A stretch of DNA of 57,593 bases from Helicobacteraceae bacterium (lineage in GTDB: Bacteria > Campylobacterota > Campylobacteria > Campylobacterales > Sulfurimonadaceae): assembly GCA_027066325.1 (NCBI GenBank), contig JAMONY010000006.1:1-57593 (forward strand), read 5' to 3'. The notes under the pieces are model-generated. The model searched no databases, had not been told where the DNA came from, and was given only the letters and a program-made list of their open reading frames with translations. The position numbers and the translations under genes are program-made. Below are positions 8,225 to 17,088 of the stretch, one piece after another. The first letter of the stretch is position 1, and each line of letters opens with the position of its first letter.

Positions 8225-8932
8225 TTGACTCTAAGGCGAGGGCTATACGCCCTCATAATTATCACAACCTTTTTTATCAATACACTACAGGCAAAATATC
8301 TTTACAATAATGATGTAATAGAGAATGAGAAATTTACAACTCAGATTGAAACACTAGGCGAAGATCTGTACCAAAAAACAGGTGTAAGTCTATACCTAAT
8401 AATGAAAAAAGAGCTTAAAACTGAGCAGAGCATAGCAGAGTATGAGCGCTCTTTAGCAGATAAGTTGAAGCAACCATTTGTACTTTTAACATTTGTAGAG
8501 ATGCAAAAAAAAGTAGATATATTTGCACGCCCTAAGTCCATGTATCAAGAGTTTGACAGGGTTCAAGTGTTGAGCCCAAGTGCAACTTTTATTGGAGCTG
8601 TAGCAAATGCTTTGATGTTTGCTAGATCTGCTGATGAGTTTAGCGAACTGCTGCAAAATTATGGAGGCACAATTTTGCCTGTTCTTGCACAAAAAGCAAA
8701 AGGCAAAGATATAGAAGCTAAGTATTCGGTAGCTATGTATAACGGCTACCTAGATATTGCAGACCAGATAGCCAAACATCACAATAAAGAACTTAAGGTT
8801 GGCACAGGTGATGGGGCAAGGTACTTTTTTTATATTCTTAGAGTGATCTTTTATGGTATCATCATCTATGCACTATATATGCTAGCTAGAAATTTTATAC
8901 GCAAAAGAAGAGCTAAACATGAAGATATTTGA
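8225..8932 (+). CDS. TPM-domain-like membrane-anchored protein of the cbb3 operon
   Basis: 235 residues. An N-terminal signal or anchor (about residues 7-24, ending LQA) is followed by an extracytoplasmic alpha/beta domain of the TPM (YgcG) kind and a C-terminal membrane helix (about residues 203-222) ending in a basic RKRRAKHED tail. TTG start, supported by AAGGA 8 bases upstream. Its 3' end overlaps fixH by 14 bases. TPM-domain proteins have varied proposed roles (phosphatase, complex assembly). Position suggests help with oxidase assembly. Confidence 0.75.
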   Translation: MTLRRGLYALIIITTFFINTLQAKYLYNNDVIENEKFTTQIETLGEDLYQKTGVSLYLIMKKELKTEQSIAEYERSLADKLKQPFVLLTFVEMQKKVDIFARPKSMYQEFDRVQVLSPSATFIGAVANALMFARSADEFSELLQNYGGTILPVLAQKAKGKDIEAKYSVAMYNGYLDIADQIAKHHNKELKVGTGDGARYFFYILRVIFYGIIIYALYMLARNFIRKRRAKHEDI

Positions 8933-9431
8933 TGAATCTGGACGACAGTGGCCTATATTTCTTATAAGCGCATTTGTTTTTATTGCTGCACTATGTAGCT
9001 GGACTGTTTGGGTTGCTGTTACAAATCCGGTGCATCTAAGCAGTGGAGAGACAGCAGGATATAAGCGATTTCAACACAGTAACAATGATACTATCTATGC
9101 CAATATAGAGTTTAATAAACGCTATAAAATAGAGTATATAACAGAGCAGTTTAAGAGTGATAATGCCACTATAAAACTAAAAGTAGAAGATGTAGATGGC
9201 AAGGCTATAGATGATGCCACTATAGAGCTTAGGCTTACTCACCCATTTACACATGAGCATGATAAAGAGCTTAGTGTGCTTAGTGTAAAAGATGGAGTCT
9301 ACACATTTGAGCAGACTACACTTCCTACACAGGGTCGCTGGAATATCATTGTCAATATTCAGATAGATAAATACTACAGGATATTAAAACTTAAAGTTGA
9401 TACTAGAAATAACTCACTGTTTGAGTACTAG
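8919..9431 (+). CDS. FixH/CcoH family oxidase assembly protein
   Basis: 170 residues. A short cytoplasmic N-terminus carries the SGRQWP motif, then one membrane helix (about residues 12-33). The periplasmic beta-rich domain has the HPFTHEHDKEL and QGRWNIIV motifs typical of FixH. FixH/CcoH proteins interact with CcoN and stabilise assembly. Last gene of the oxidase operon. Confidence 0.88.
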   Translation: MKIFDESGRQWPIFLISAFVFIAALCSWTVWVAVTNPVHLSSGETAGYKRFQHSNNDTIYANIEFNKRYKIEYITEQFKSDNATIKLKVEDVDGKAIDDATIELRLTHPFTHEHDKELSVLSVKDGVYTFEQTTLPTQGRWNIIVNIQIDKYYRILKLKVDTRNNSLFEY

Positions 9432-9611
9432 AAGTATCTCAGTTTTACTTTAGCTGCAAGCTTATAGCAAAGAGATATACTGGCAAGTTCTATTTTATAT
9501 AAGTAGTTTTATTATAGTTAAAGCCATAGTGACTATACTTATAGCAACGAAACCGCCGTAAATCTTTTATTTAAATTTTTGTGGCTGTTTTTTACAAAAT
9601 AGGGTTTAAAA

Positions 9612-9950
9612 ATGCAGCAGATTGATATGAGTTCACCGGAGTTTTTAGCAGAGTTTGAGAAGACTAAAAAGTTTACAGATAAAGTTAATAAACAGTTTGG
9701 ATGGGTCTATAACCCAAATGATGATGTAAATGAGGGTGTTATCATGGGTCTTGCACGCCATAAGATGCTATATGGAAAAAGATTTTGCCCATGTTTTATG
9801 GTTGTTGAAAATGAAGATGGTAAACATGAGAGTGTTGATAATAGAACTTGCCCATGCAAACCAGCCATAGAGACAGAAGTGAGCGAGGATGGCAAGTGTC
9901 ATTGTGGCATATTCTGTACGCCTGAGTATGCACGAACACACGATCAGTAA
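9612..9950 (+). CDS. Ferredoxin:thioredoxin reductase catalytic subunit-like protein
   Basis: 112 residues, soluble. It contains the diagnostic paired-Cys pattern CPC, about 20 residues, CPC, then CHC and a further Cys (RFCPCFMV, RTCPCKP, GKCHCGIFC). These ligate a 4Fe-4S cluster next to the redox disulfide in FTR catalytic subunits, which pass electrons from ferredoxin to thioredoxin. No variable subunit lies adjacent, as is usual outside cyanobacteria and plants. The recQ ATG follows 5 bases downstream. Confidence 0.88.
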   Translation: MQQIDMSSPEFLAEFEKTKKFTDKVNKQFGWVYNPNDDVNEGVIMGLARHKMLYGKRFCPCFMVVENEDGKHESVDNRTCPCKPAIETEVSEDGKCHCGIFCTPEYARTHDQ

Positions 9951-9955
9951 CATCT

Positions 9956-11755
9956 ATGAGTCAAAAGCGCTCTATACTTAAAAGCCAGTTTGGTTTTGTT
10001 GAGTTTAGGGCATTTCAAGAAGATGCTATAGATGCCATACTCTCGGGTCGAGATCTGTTGATGGTGCTTCCCACTGGAGGTGGTAAGTCGCTCTCTTTTC
10101 AGCTACCAACTCTTATGATGAGTGGCACAACAGTAGTTATCTCACCGCTTTTGGCACTTATGCAAGATCAGGTAAAAGCCTTAAGAGCACGAGGTCTTAG
10201 TGCTACTATGATCTCCTCTATGCAGAGCTCTTTAGAAAATAAAGAGAGCATTTTAGATCTTTACAATGCGGATGTGAAGTTTTTATATCTATCACCAGAG
10301 CGATTAAACACCGACTCCATGCGCCATATCTTAAGTGAGATAGATATTAACTATTTTGTTATAGATGAGGCGCACTGTATTAGTGAGTGGGGGCATGAAT
10401 TTAGGGCTGATTATCGTGAGCTTAAAAGATTAAGAGAGTATTTTCCACTTCACAATATTGCAGCATTTACAGCCACAGCAACCCCAAATGTTCAAGACGA
10501 TATTATCAGCTCTTTAGATCTAAGAGAGCCATTGAGACTACAGGGCAAAGTTTATAGAGAAAATCTTAAAATTAGTGCCAAACAGCGAGTAGGAAACGGT
10601 TACTCTCAGCTTAAAGACTTTATAGATGATCATAGAGATCAAAGTGGCATAGTGTACGCACTATCGCGCAAAAGTGTTGAAGCGATATCGCAGTACTTAA
10701 ACTCTATTGGTTGTAAAACATCTGCTTATCATGCTGGCATGAGTGGCAATGAGCGTGAAGAGACTTTTGATGCATTTGTTAAAGATGAGATCAATATTAT
10801 AGTAGCAACCATAGCCTTTGGTATGGGTATCGACAAGAGCAATATCCGTTTTGTTGTGCACATGAGCCTGCCTAAAACCATAGAGAACTACTATCAAGAG
10901 ATAGGAAGAGCTGGTCGTGATACAGATAATGCCGATCTACTTCTGTTGTACAATAACTCAGACATCATGCAACATAGACGCTTTATTGATGAGGCTAACA
11001 ACCAAGAGCATAGAGAGTTGATGATATATAAACTTAATGCTATCTATCAATACGCTACAAGTCAGAGTTGTCGTCATAAACAGATTGCTAGCTACTTTGA
11101 TGATGTATTAGATGTGTGTCAGACTAATTGTGACAACTGTTTAGATCCTAACCCAGAGTCAGTACAGATTACAAAAGAGTCACAAATGCTTTTAAGTGCT
11201 ATCTATAAAACAGATCAAAGATTTGGTAAAACATATATAGTAGATCTTGTTCGTGGCTCAAAAGAGCAGAAAATCTTAAGTAATGCTCATGACTCTCTAT
11301 CGGTCTATGGTGTAGGCGCTCAGCGCAGTAAAAAAGAGCTCTTTGTTGTGCTAGATAGACTTTTTGAGATTGAAGCAATAGATACTAATGAGTTTGGAGG
11401 CATTATCATCATGACTATTGGTGTGGAGATTTTAAAATCCAAAAGGGATGTTTTTGTGCGAAAAGATAGATTGGAGTTTAAAAAGAGTAGATCAAAAGTC
11501 TCTATTTCAGAAGAGTTTAGATACGATAAAGATCTTTTTGAGTCCCTAAGAGAGTTGCGCTCTAGTGTGGCAAAAGATAACAAAGTTCCTCCATACATAG
11601 TCTTTAGCGACAAAACCTTAAAAGAGCTCTGTGCTAAAATCCCAATAACTAAAGAGCAGATGTTGCAGATTAATGGCATAGCAGAGATAAAATTTCAAAA
11701 ATACGCAGAACCATTTTTACAGTTATTAAAAAAAGTACAAAATAAGAGAGGGTAG
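9956..11755 (+). CDS. recQ: ATP-dependent DNA helicase RecQ
   Basis: 3'-5' helicase for recombination and fork repair. 599 residues with a superfamily 2 core: PTGGGKS (Walker A, near residue 43), [14 protein letters not shown] (motif II), TATATP (motif III) and GRAGRD (motif VI). Then the Zn-binding Cys cluster ([19 protein letters not shown], residues about 365-395), a winged-helix region and a C-terminal HRDC domain (about residues 520-595). Full length. Confidence 0.97.
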   Translation: MSQKRSILKSQFGFVEFRAFQEDAIDAILSGRDLLMVLPTGGGKSLSFQLPTLMMSGTTVVISPLLALMQDQVKALRARGLSATMISSMQSSLENKESILDLYNADVKFLYLSPERLNTDSMRHILSEIDINYFVIDEAHCISEWGHEFRADYRELKRLREYFPLHNIAAFTATATPNVQDDIISSLDLREPLRLQGKVYRENLKISAKQRVGNGYSQLKDFIDDHRDQSGIVYALSRKSVEAISQYLNSIGCKTSAYHAGMSGNEREETFDAFVKDEINIIVATIAFGMGIDKSNIRFVVHMSLPKTIENYYQEIGRAGRDTDNADLLLLYNNSDIMQHRRFIDEANNQEHRELMIYKLNAIYQYATSQSCRHKQIASYFDDVLDVCQTNCDNCLDPNPESVQITKESQMLLSAIYKTDQRFGKTYIVDLVRGSKEQKILSNAHDSLSVYGVGAQRSKKELFVVLDRLFEIEAIDTNEFGGIIIMTIGVEILKSKRDVFVRKDRLEFKKSRSKVSISEEFRYDKDLFESLRELRSSVAKDNKVPPYIVFSDKTLKELCAKIPITKEQMLQINGIAEIKFQKYAEPFLQLLKKVQNKRG

Positions 11756-11759
11756 ATTT

Positions 11760-12212
11760 TTGAGTGAGACTATCGCTAGAAATAAAAAAGCTTACCATGA
11801 CTATGATATTTTAGAGAAGTTTGAGGCTGGAGTTGTGTTGTCTGGTAGTGAGGTAAAAGGCATTCGCGCCAAGAGAGTAAATCTTAAAGATAGTTTTATC
11901 AAGATAGTGCGCAAAGAGGCTTTTTTATTTAATGCTCATATAGGCAAGCTTGAGACAACTCACAGGTACTATGGGCATGATGAGCGTGCTGATCGTAAGT
12001 TGTTATTGCACAGACGAGAGCTCAATAGGCTAATATCAGCAGTACAAAAAGATGGATTAACCATAGTTCCACTCTCTATGTATTTTAATAGACGAAATAT
12101 TATCAAGCTCAGCATAGCGATAGCCAAAGGTAAAAAACAGCATGACAAAAGAGCAGATCTTAAAGCAAAAGATATGAAAAGAGATATTGAAAGAGCATTA
12201 AAAGATATGTAA
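11760..12212 (+). CDS. smpB: SsrA-binding protein
   Basis: tmRNA partner in trans-translation. 150 residues, with the conserved N-terminal [38 protein letters not shown], and the basic tail [23 protein letters not shown] start, with AGAGGG in the end of recQ; only 4 bases separate the genes. The ssrA gene itself is not in the window. Confidence 0.97.
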   Translation: MSETIARNKKAYHDYDILEKFEAGVVLSGSEVKGIRAKRVNLKDSFIKIVRKEAFLFNAHIGKLETTHRYYGHDERADRKLLLHRRELNRLISAVQKDGLTIVPLSMYFNRRNIIKLSIAIAKGKKQHDKRADLKAKDMKRDIERALKDM

Positions 12213-12218
12213 TATAGA

Positions 12219-12232
12219 AGCTTTTAAAAGCT
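12219..12232. other. Perfect 14-bp palindrome after smpB
   Basis: AGCTTTTAAAAGCT directly after the smpB stop. There is no loop and no T-run, so it is not an obvious terminator; it may be a DNA-binding site. Confidence 0.35.
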
Positions 12233-12302
12233 CACTCTGTACTAAAGCTAGACCTTGCCTTTGTTGTATTGTATCTATATTTGACAAAATCAATCAATTT
12301 AC

Positions 12303-12331
12303 TTGACATAGTTCTGGTTTTATACTAAAAT
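12303..12331 (+). promoter_or_regulatory. Sigma-70 promoter of the Rrf2-cysK unit
   Basis: TTGACA (12303-12308), a 17-base spacer, then TAAAAT (12326-12331), the best two-box promoter in the window. A TTGATATTTTAT stretch overlaps the start region. Rrf2 proteins commonly repress their own promoter, so the operator is likely here. Confidence 0.65.
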
Positions 12332-12361
12332 AGAGTTGATATTTTATAAAGGTGGTTGGTT

Positions 12362-12778
12362 ATGGCATTACTTAGCTCTAAAAGCTCTTATGGTCTTGTG
12401 GCAATTTGTGAGCTTGTAAAGCACTATTATGGTGAGAAGCCAATTAAGATTAAGCAGATAGCAGAAGATGCTAGTCTGCCTAGAAACTATCTCGAACAAC
12501 TACTCAATCGTCTCAAAAAAGATGGTTTTGTTAAGAGTGTTAGAGGTGCACATGGTGGATATCTGTTGGCATCTCATCCGTCAGATATTAAGGTTTTAGA
12601 TGTAATCAAATCGCTAGAGGGTGATGTTAATGTTACAGATACACATACTACTAGCGCTGTTATGGAGCTATTTTACGCAGAATCTCAAAAGAAGCTAGAT
12701 AGGATTTTTGATATGTCTTTGGAAGATTTGAAGTTTTATCAACAAAAAGTTGCTAGCCAATTAAACTATAGTATATAA
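12362..12778 (+). CDS. Rrf2-family transcriptional regulator
   Basis: 138 residues. The N-terminal winged helix-turn-helix (about residues 1-70) carries SSYGLVAI, LPRNYLEQLLNRLKKDGFV and RGAHGGYLL, classic for Rrf2/CymR/IscR. No three-Cys Fe-S cluster is present, so it resembles CymR, the sulfur/cysteine regulator, more than IscR. The ATG at 12362, 7 bases after AAGGTGG, is preferred to the in-frame TTG at 12356, which lies on the ribosome site. With cysK only 6 bases downstream, it probably controls cysteine synthesis. Confidence 0.9.
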   Translation: MALLSSKSSYGLVAICELVKHYYGEKPIKIKQIAEDASLPRNYLEQLLNRLKKDGFVKSVRGAHGGYLLASHPSDIKVLDVIKSLEGDVNVTDTHTTSAVMELFYAESQKKLDRIFDMSLEDLKFYQQKVASQLNYSI

Positions 12779-12784
12779 GGAGAA

Positions 12785-13708
12785 ATGATGACATACGCAA
12801 AAGATGTAACAGAACTCATAGGCAATACACCACTAGTAAAGCTAAATGTTCTTTCAGAGCAGACAGGTGCAACAATACTTGGCAAATGTGAGTTTACTAA
12901 CCCAACTAGCTCAGTAAAAGATCGCATAGGTGCTAACATGATCAAGACAGCACTTGCGGACGGGAGTATCACCAAAGATACTGTACTCATAGAGCCAACA
13001 AGTGGCAATACAGGTATAGCTCTAGCTTCAGTTGCGGCAGCACTTGGCATGAGACTTATATTGACTATGCCTAGTTCGATGAGTATTGAGAGGCGTAAGC
13101 TTTTAGCAGCACTTGGTGCAGAGCTTGTGTTGACAGAGCCAGAAAAAGGGATGGGTGGAGCAGTTGTGGCAGCAGATGAGTTAGCAGCAAAAACAGATAA
13201 TGCTGTAGTACTTCAGCAGTTTGCAAACCCTGCCAATCCGCAGATACATAGAGAGACAACAGCATTAGAGATCTTAAAAGATACTGATGGCAAGGTCGAT
13301 ATTTTCATAGCGGCTATTGGTACAGGCGGAACGATTACTGGTGTTGGTGAGATACTGAAAAAGCACAATCCAGATATCAAAATCATAGCAATTGAGCCGG
13401 AGAACTCACAAGTATTGGCAGGCAAAGGTCCTGGTCCTCATAAAGTCCAAGGCATTGGCGCTGGGTTTGTCCCAAAAGCACTCAATACCAATATTTATGA
13501 TGAGTTATTAACCATAACTAATGAGGATGCTAAAGAGATGGCTCTAAGAGTTGCAAGAGATGAGGGGCTGCTAGTAGGTATCTCTTCAGGTTGTAACTTG
13601 CACATATGTGAACAAGTTGCCTCAAGAGAAGAGAATAGAGGCAAAGTGATTGTTACTATGTTGAATGATACAGGTGAGCGTTACCTTAGTAGCGGGCTAT
13701 TTGAGTAG
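12785..13708 (+). CDS. cysK: Cysteine synthase (O-acetylserine sulfhydrylase)
   Basis: PLP enzyme making cysteine from O-acetylserine and sulfide. 307 residues, with PLP-Lys motif NPTSSVKDRIG (Lys near 42), TSGNTGI phosphate-binding loop, the GTGGTITG glycine loop near residue 177 and the terminal DTGERYLS motif. AAGGAGAA ribosome site. Followed by a good terminator, so rrf2-cysK is a two-gene unit. Confidence 0.97.
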   Translation: MMTYAKDVTELIGNTPLVKLNVLSEQTGATILGKCEFTNPTSSVKDRIGANMIKTALADGSITKDTVLIEPTSGNTGIALASVAAALGMRLILTMPSSMSIERRKLLAALGAELVLTEPEKGMGGAVVAADELAAKTDNAVVLQQFANPANPQIHRETTALEILKDTDGKVDIFIAAIGTGGTITGVGEILKKHNPDIKIIAIEPENSQVLAGKGPGPHKVQGIGAGFVPKALNTNIYDELLTITNEDAKEMALRVARDEGLLVGISSGCNLHICEQVASREENRGKVIVTMLNDTGERYLSSGLFE

Positions 13709-13717
13709 AGGTGTAGA

Positions 13718-13742
13718 GTCTGCTTTTAAGCAGGCTTTTTTT
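13718..13742 (+). terminator. Rho-independent terminator after cysK
   Basis: A stem GTCTGCTT/AAGCAGGC with a 2-base loop (one G-T pair) followed by seven T. It lies 10 bases beyond the cysK stop. Confidence 0.85.
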
Positions 13743-13755
13743 AAACAATATAAAG

Positions 13756-13783
13756 TTGAGTAAAAAGATAGATTTTGTATAGA
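13756..13783 (+). promoter_or_regulatory. Putative promoter of the DUF2061-cysHDN-sir operon
   Basis: TTGAGT (13756-13761), a 16-base spacer, TATAGA (13778-13783), with GGAG (13786-13789) before the ATG. It starts just after the cysK terminator, which makes a fresh transcription start likely. Confidence 0.5.
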
Positions 13784-13797
13784 ATGGAGTTTAGGTT

Positions 13798-14034
13798 ATG
13801 CATGAGAAGCCATATAGAAGTGTTGTTAAGACAATATCTTGGCGCGCATTAGGTACGCTAGATACTTTTATTATCTCTTTTTTTATCACAAGCGATACTG
13901 TTATGGCGGCATCTATAGCATCTATAGAGATTGTAACAAAGTTAGTGTTATACTACTTTCATGAGAGGGCTTGGAACAAGATATCTTTTGGGCGCATTAA
14001 AGAGACAAAAGATAATCTAAATTATCACATATAG
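13798..14034 (+). CDS. DUF2061 small membrane protein
   Basis: 78 residues. It starts EKPYRSVVKTISWRALGTLDTF, the DUF2061 signature, has two membrane segments (about residues 17-35 and 38-56) and ends with the FHERAWNKISFGR motif. Function unknown. It heads a sulfate-assimilation operon, so a role tied to sulfate or sulfite is plausible. cysH follows almost at once. Confidence 0.88.
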   Translation: MHEKPYRSVVKTISWRALGTLDTFIISFFITSDTVMAASIASIEIVTKLVLYYFHERAWNKISFGRIKETKDNLNYHI

Positions 14035-14042
14035 GAGTGAAG

Positions 14043-14750
14043 TTGAGAGAGATAGAGCAGCTAAATAAGCGTTTTAGAGATGAATCTGCTCAAGATATAC
14101 TGGAGTATTTTTTGAGTAGATATAGAGATAAGATTGTGCTCTCTACAAGCTTTGGAGCCGAAGATCAAGTGTTAACTGACATGGCGTTAAATATAGATCA
14201 AAATTTAGAGATATTTACACTAGATACAGGTAGGCTCTCAGAGTCAACATATAGGGTGTGGTCTAAAAGTCAGTTGCGCTATGGCGTTAAAATTGAGCCT
14301 TTTGTGCCAGATAGAGCAGAGCTAGAAGGTCTCATTGAGAGTGATGGTGTCTACGGTTTTTATGACAGCATACAGAAGCGTAAAGAGTGCTGTAGAGTTA
14401 GAAAAATTGAGCCTCTTAAGCGCGCTTTGAAGGGTAGGCAGGTCTGGATTACAGGAGTGCGTCGTGAGCAGTCACCAACTAGATCAGATATGGCAATTGT
14501 TGAGTATGATAGCACTTTTGATCTTATCAAAATCAATCCACTTTTAGAGTGGAGCACGGATATGATATGGAGCTATATCAAAGAGCATAACACACCATAT
14601 AATGAGCTTCATGACATAGGCTATCCGAGCATTGGGTGTGAGCCTTGTACTAGAGCTGTAAAGAGTGGTGAAGATATACGAGCGGGAAGATGGTGGTGGG
14701 AAGAGCCAGAACATAAAGAGTGCGGACTGCACAGTAGGAGTAGCAGATGA
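14043..14750 (+). CDS. cysH: Assimilatory adenylyl-sulfate (APS) reductase
   Basis: Reduces activated sulfate to sulfite using thioredoxin or glutathione. About 235 residues: [10 protein letters not shown] nucleotide-binding motif, [10 protein letters not shown], and the C-terminal catalytic ECGLH Cys. Two Cys pairs are present, [11 protein letters not shown] (near residue 118) and GCEPCTRAV (near residue 203). That is the CC...CxxC 4Fe-4S set of APS-type enzymes, so APS rather than PAPS is the likely substrate, which fits the absence of cysC. The TTG at 14043 lies 5 bases after AGGAG; a GTG at 14037, two codons earlier, overlaps that site and is the alternative. The 3' end overlaps cysD (ATGA). 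Confidence 0.95.
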   Translation: MREIEQLNKRFRDESAQDILEYFLSRYRDKIVLSTSFGAEDQVLTDMALNIDQNLEIFTLDTGRLSESTYRVWSKSQLRYGVKIEPFVPDRAELEGLIESDGVYGFYDSIQKRKECCRVRKIEPLKRALKGRQVWITGVRREQSPTRSDMAIVEYDSTFDLIKINPLLEWSTDMIWSYIKEHNTPYNELHDIGYPSIGCEPCTRAVKSGEDIRAGRWWWEEPEHKECGLHSRSSR

Positions 14751-15658
14751 TAGATGAGAGAAGATTAACACATTTAAAACAGCTTGAGGCGGAGTCTATA
14801 CATATACTTAGAGAGGTCGCTTCAGAGTTTGAGAGACCTGTTATGATGTATAGTGTTGGAAAAGATAGCGCGGTTATGTTACACCTTGCACAAAAGGCAT
14901 TTTATCCAGCAAAAATTCCATTTCCTATGCTTCATGTAGACACACTTTGGAAATTTAAAGAGATGATAGAGTTTCGCGATCAAAGAGCCAAAGATCTTGG
15001 ACTAGAGCTTATAGTGCATACAAATCCAGAAGGCATAGAGATGGGCGTAGGACCATTTACTCACGGCTCTAAGCTACATACAGACATCATGAAGACTCAG
15101 GCTCTAAAGCAGGCTCTAAATGCAGGCAAGTATGATGCTGTTATTGGTGGAGCTAGGCGCGATGAGGAGAAAAGTCGTGCCAAAGAGCGTATATTCTCTT
15201 TTAGAGATAAGTTTCACAGATGGGATCCAAAGAGCCAAAGAGCAGAGCTTTGGAACACCTACAACACTAAAATCAATCGTGGTGAGAGCGTGAGAGTGTT
15301 TCCTATCTCTAACTGGACAGAGCTTGATATCTGGCAGTATATCTACCTTGAGAGCATACCTATAGTGCCACTGTATCTTGCTAAAAAACGCCCAGTTGTT
15401 GAGATAGATGGTGTTGATATTATGGTAGATGATGATAGAATGCCTCAGGAGTTACGCGATAAGGCTGTAGAGAAGATGGTGCGATTTCGTACCCTTGGAT
15501 GTTATCCACTAACAGGAGCAGTTAACTCAGAAGCTACAACCTTGCCAGAGGTTATACAGGAGATGCTCTTGTCTAGAACTAGCGAACGAGAGGGGCGTGT
15601 GATCGATAAAGATCAAGAGGGTGCTATGGAGAAGAAGAAGATGGAGGGGTATTTTTAA
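14747..15658 (+). CDS. cysD: Sulfate adenylyltransferase subunit 2
   Basis: The ATP-sulfurylase subunit that forms APS from sulfate and ATP, working with the GTPase CysN. 303 residues, with the PP-loop [13 protein letters not shown] near residue 36, [15 protein letters not shown] near residue 135, and a C-terminus of the usual [20 protein letters not shown] form. It overlaps cysH by four bases and cysN by one base (TAATG). Confidence 0.97.
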   Translation: MIDERRLTHLKQLEAESIHILREVASEFERPVMMYSVGKDSAVMLHLAQKAFYPAKIPFPMLHVDTLWKFKEMIEFRDQRAKDLGLELIVHTNPEGIEMGVGPFTHGSKLHTDIMKTQALKQALNAGKYDAVIGGARRDEEKSRAKERIFSFRDKFHRWDPKSQRAELWNTYNTKINRGESVRVFPISNWTELDIWQYIYLESIPIVPLYLAKKRPVVEIDGVDIMVDDDRMPQELRDKAVEKMVRFRTLGCYPLTGAVNSEATTLPEVIQEMLLSRTSEREGRVIDKDQEGAMEKKKMEGYF

Positions 15659-17088
15659 TGAGTAGAGATCTTATAAGTGGTGATATTGAGAGTTACCTAA
15701 AAGAGCATGAAAATAAAGAGCTATTACGGTTTATAACTTGTGGTAGCGTAGATGATGGCAAGAGTACACTTATTGGGCGACTTCTGTACGATAGTAAAAC
15801 AGTCTTAGAAGATCAGCTAAGTGCTGTTAAGAGTGAGAGTAAGAAGTATGGTACAACAGGTGAAGAGATAGATTTTGCACTTCTTATTGATGGGCTTCAA
15901 AGTGAGCGAGAGCAGGGTATCACCATAGATGTAGCATATAGATTTTTTGCAACAGATAGACGCAAATATATCATAGCAGACACACCAGGACATGAGCAGT
16001 ATACAAGGAACATGGTGACAGGTGCTAGTAGCGCAAACTTGGCTGTTATACTTATAGATGCGCGAAAAGGGATACTCACGCAGACTAGACGACACACATA
16101 TATAGCCTCTTTGTTGGGGTTAAAACATATAGTTGTGGCAATCAACAAGATGGATTTAGTTGAGTACAATCAAGAGAGTTATGAGCGCATAAAAGCGGAC
16201 TATCTTAAGATGTATAGCGAACTAGATAGTGTTGATGAGAGTGTAAGTATAGACTTTATACCTATCTGTGCACTTAATGGCGACAATGTTGTAACTCCTA
16301 GCTCTTCTATGCCTTGGTATAAAGACAAAACTCTACTAGAGCTCATAGATACCATAGAGATATCACATGATCTAAATTTAGAAGATTTTCGTTTTCCTAT
16401 CCAGTATGTTAATCGACCAAACCTTGACTTTAGAGGCTTTGCTGGAACCATTACAAGTGGCTCTATTAGTGTTGGTGATGAGATTGTAGTGTTGCCATCA
16501 AATAAAAGCAGTAGAGTTAAAGAGATAGTATTGCCATCAGCTCTAAGTGATCCTGAACTACTAACAGCTCAAAGTGCTCATGCTCCTATGGCTATAACAC
16601 TAACTCTAGAAGATGAGATAGATATCAGTAGAGGCGATATGATAGTACATAAAAATGAGACTATCTTGAGCTCAAATGCTATTGAGGCGATGATTGTCTG
16701 GATGGATGAGAAGAGTATGGAACTTGGGCGTGAATATGAGGTTAAGCGCGCAACAACTACGCTAGATGCAACTATAGATGAGATTATCTATAAAAAAGAT
16801 GTCAACAACTGGCAAAAACAGAGTGCTGAGAAGCTAACTCTAAATGAGATAGCAAGATGCAGGCTCACTCTAACACGCCAGATAGCTTGTGATCCATACA
16901 ATAAGATTAAAGGTACAGGCAGTTTTATAGTGATAGATAAGATGACAAATAGTACAATTGCAGCTGGGATGATCATAGATGTAGCAGCGCAAGCAAGTAT
17001 TAGACACCATACAGAGGCAGAAGTTGCGCTTAACGCCTATGTGAGGGCACACTATCCACACTGGGGATGTAAAAACATAGAGGCATAG
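15658..17088 (+). CDS. cysN: Sulfate adenylyltransferase subunit 1 (GTPase)
   Basis: Elongation-factor-like GTPase that drives CysD. 476 residues. G1 is GSVDDGKSTLIGR (near residue 28), G3 is DTPGHEQYTRNM and G4 is NKMDL, followed by two EF-Tu-like beta domains. No CysC (APS kinase) domain is fused at the C-terminus, consistent with direct APS reduction by the neighbouring CysH. Confidence 0.97.
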   Translation: MSRDLISGDIESYLKEHENKELLRFITCGSVDDGKSTLIGRLLYDSKTVLEDQLSAVKSESKKYGTTGEEIDFALLIDGLQSEREQGITIDVAYRFFATDRRKYIIADTPGHEQYTRNMVTGASSANLAVILIDARKGILTQTRRHTYIASLLGLKHIVVAINKMDLVEYNQESYERIKADYLKMYSELDSVDESVSIDFIPICALNGDNVVTPSSSMPWYKDKTLLELIDTIEISHDLNLEDFRFPIQYVNRPNLDFRGFAGTITSGSISVGDEIVVLPSNKSSRVKEIVLPSALSDPELLTAQSAHAPMAITLTLEDEIDISRGDMIVHKNETILSSNAIEAMIVWMDEKSMELGREYEVKRATTTLDATIDEIIYKKDVNNWQKQSAEKLTLNEIARCRLTLTRQIACDPYNKIKGTGSFIVIDKMTNSTIAAGMIIDVAAQASIRHHTEAEVALNAYVRAHYPHWGCKNIEA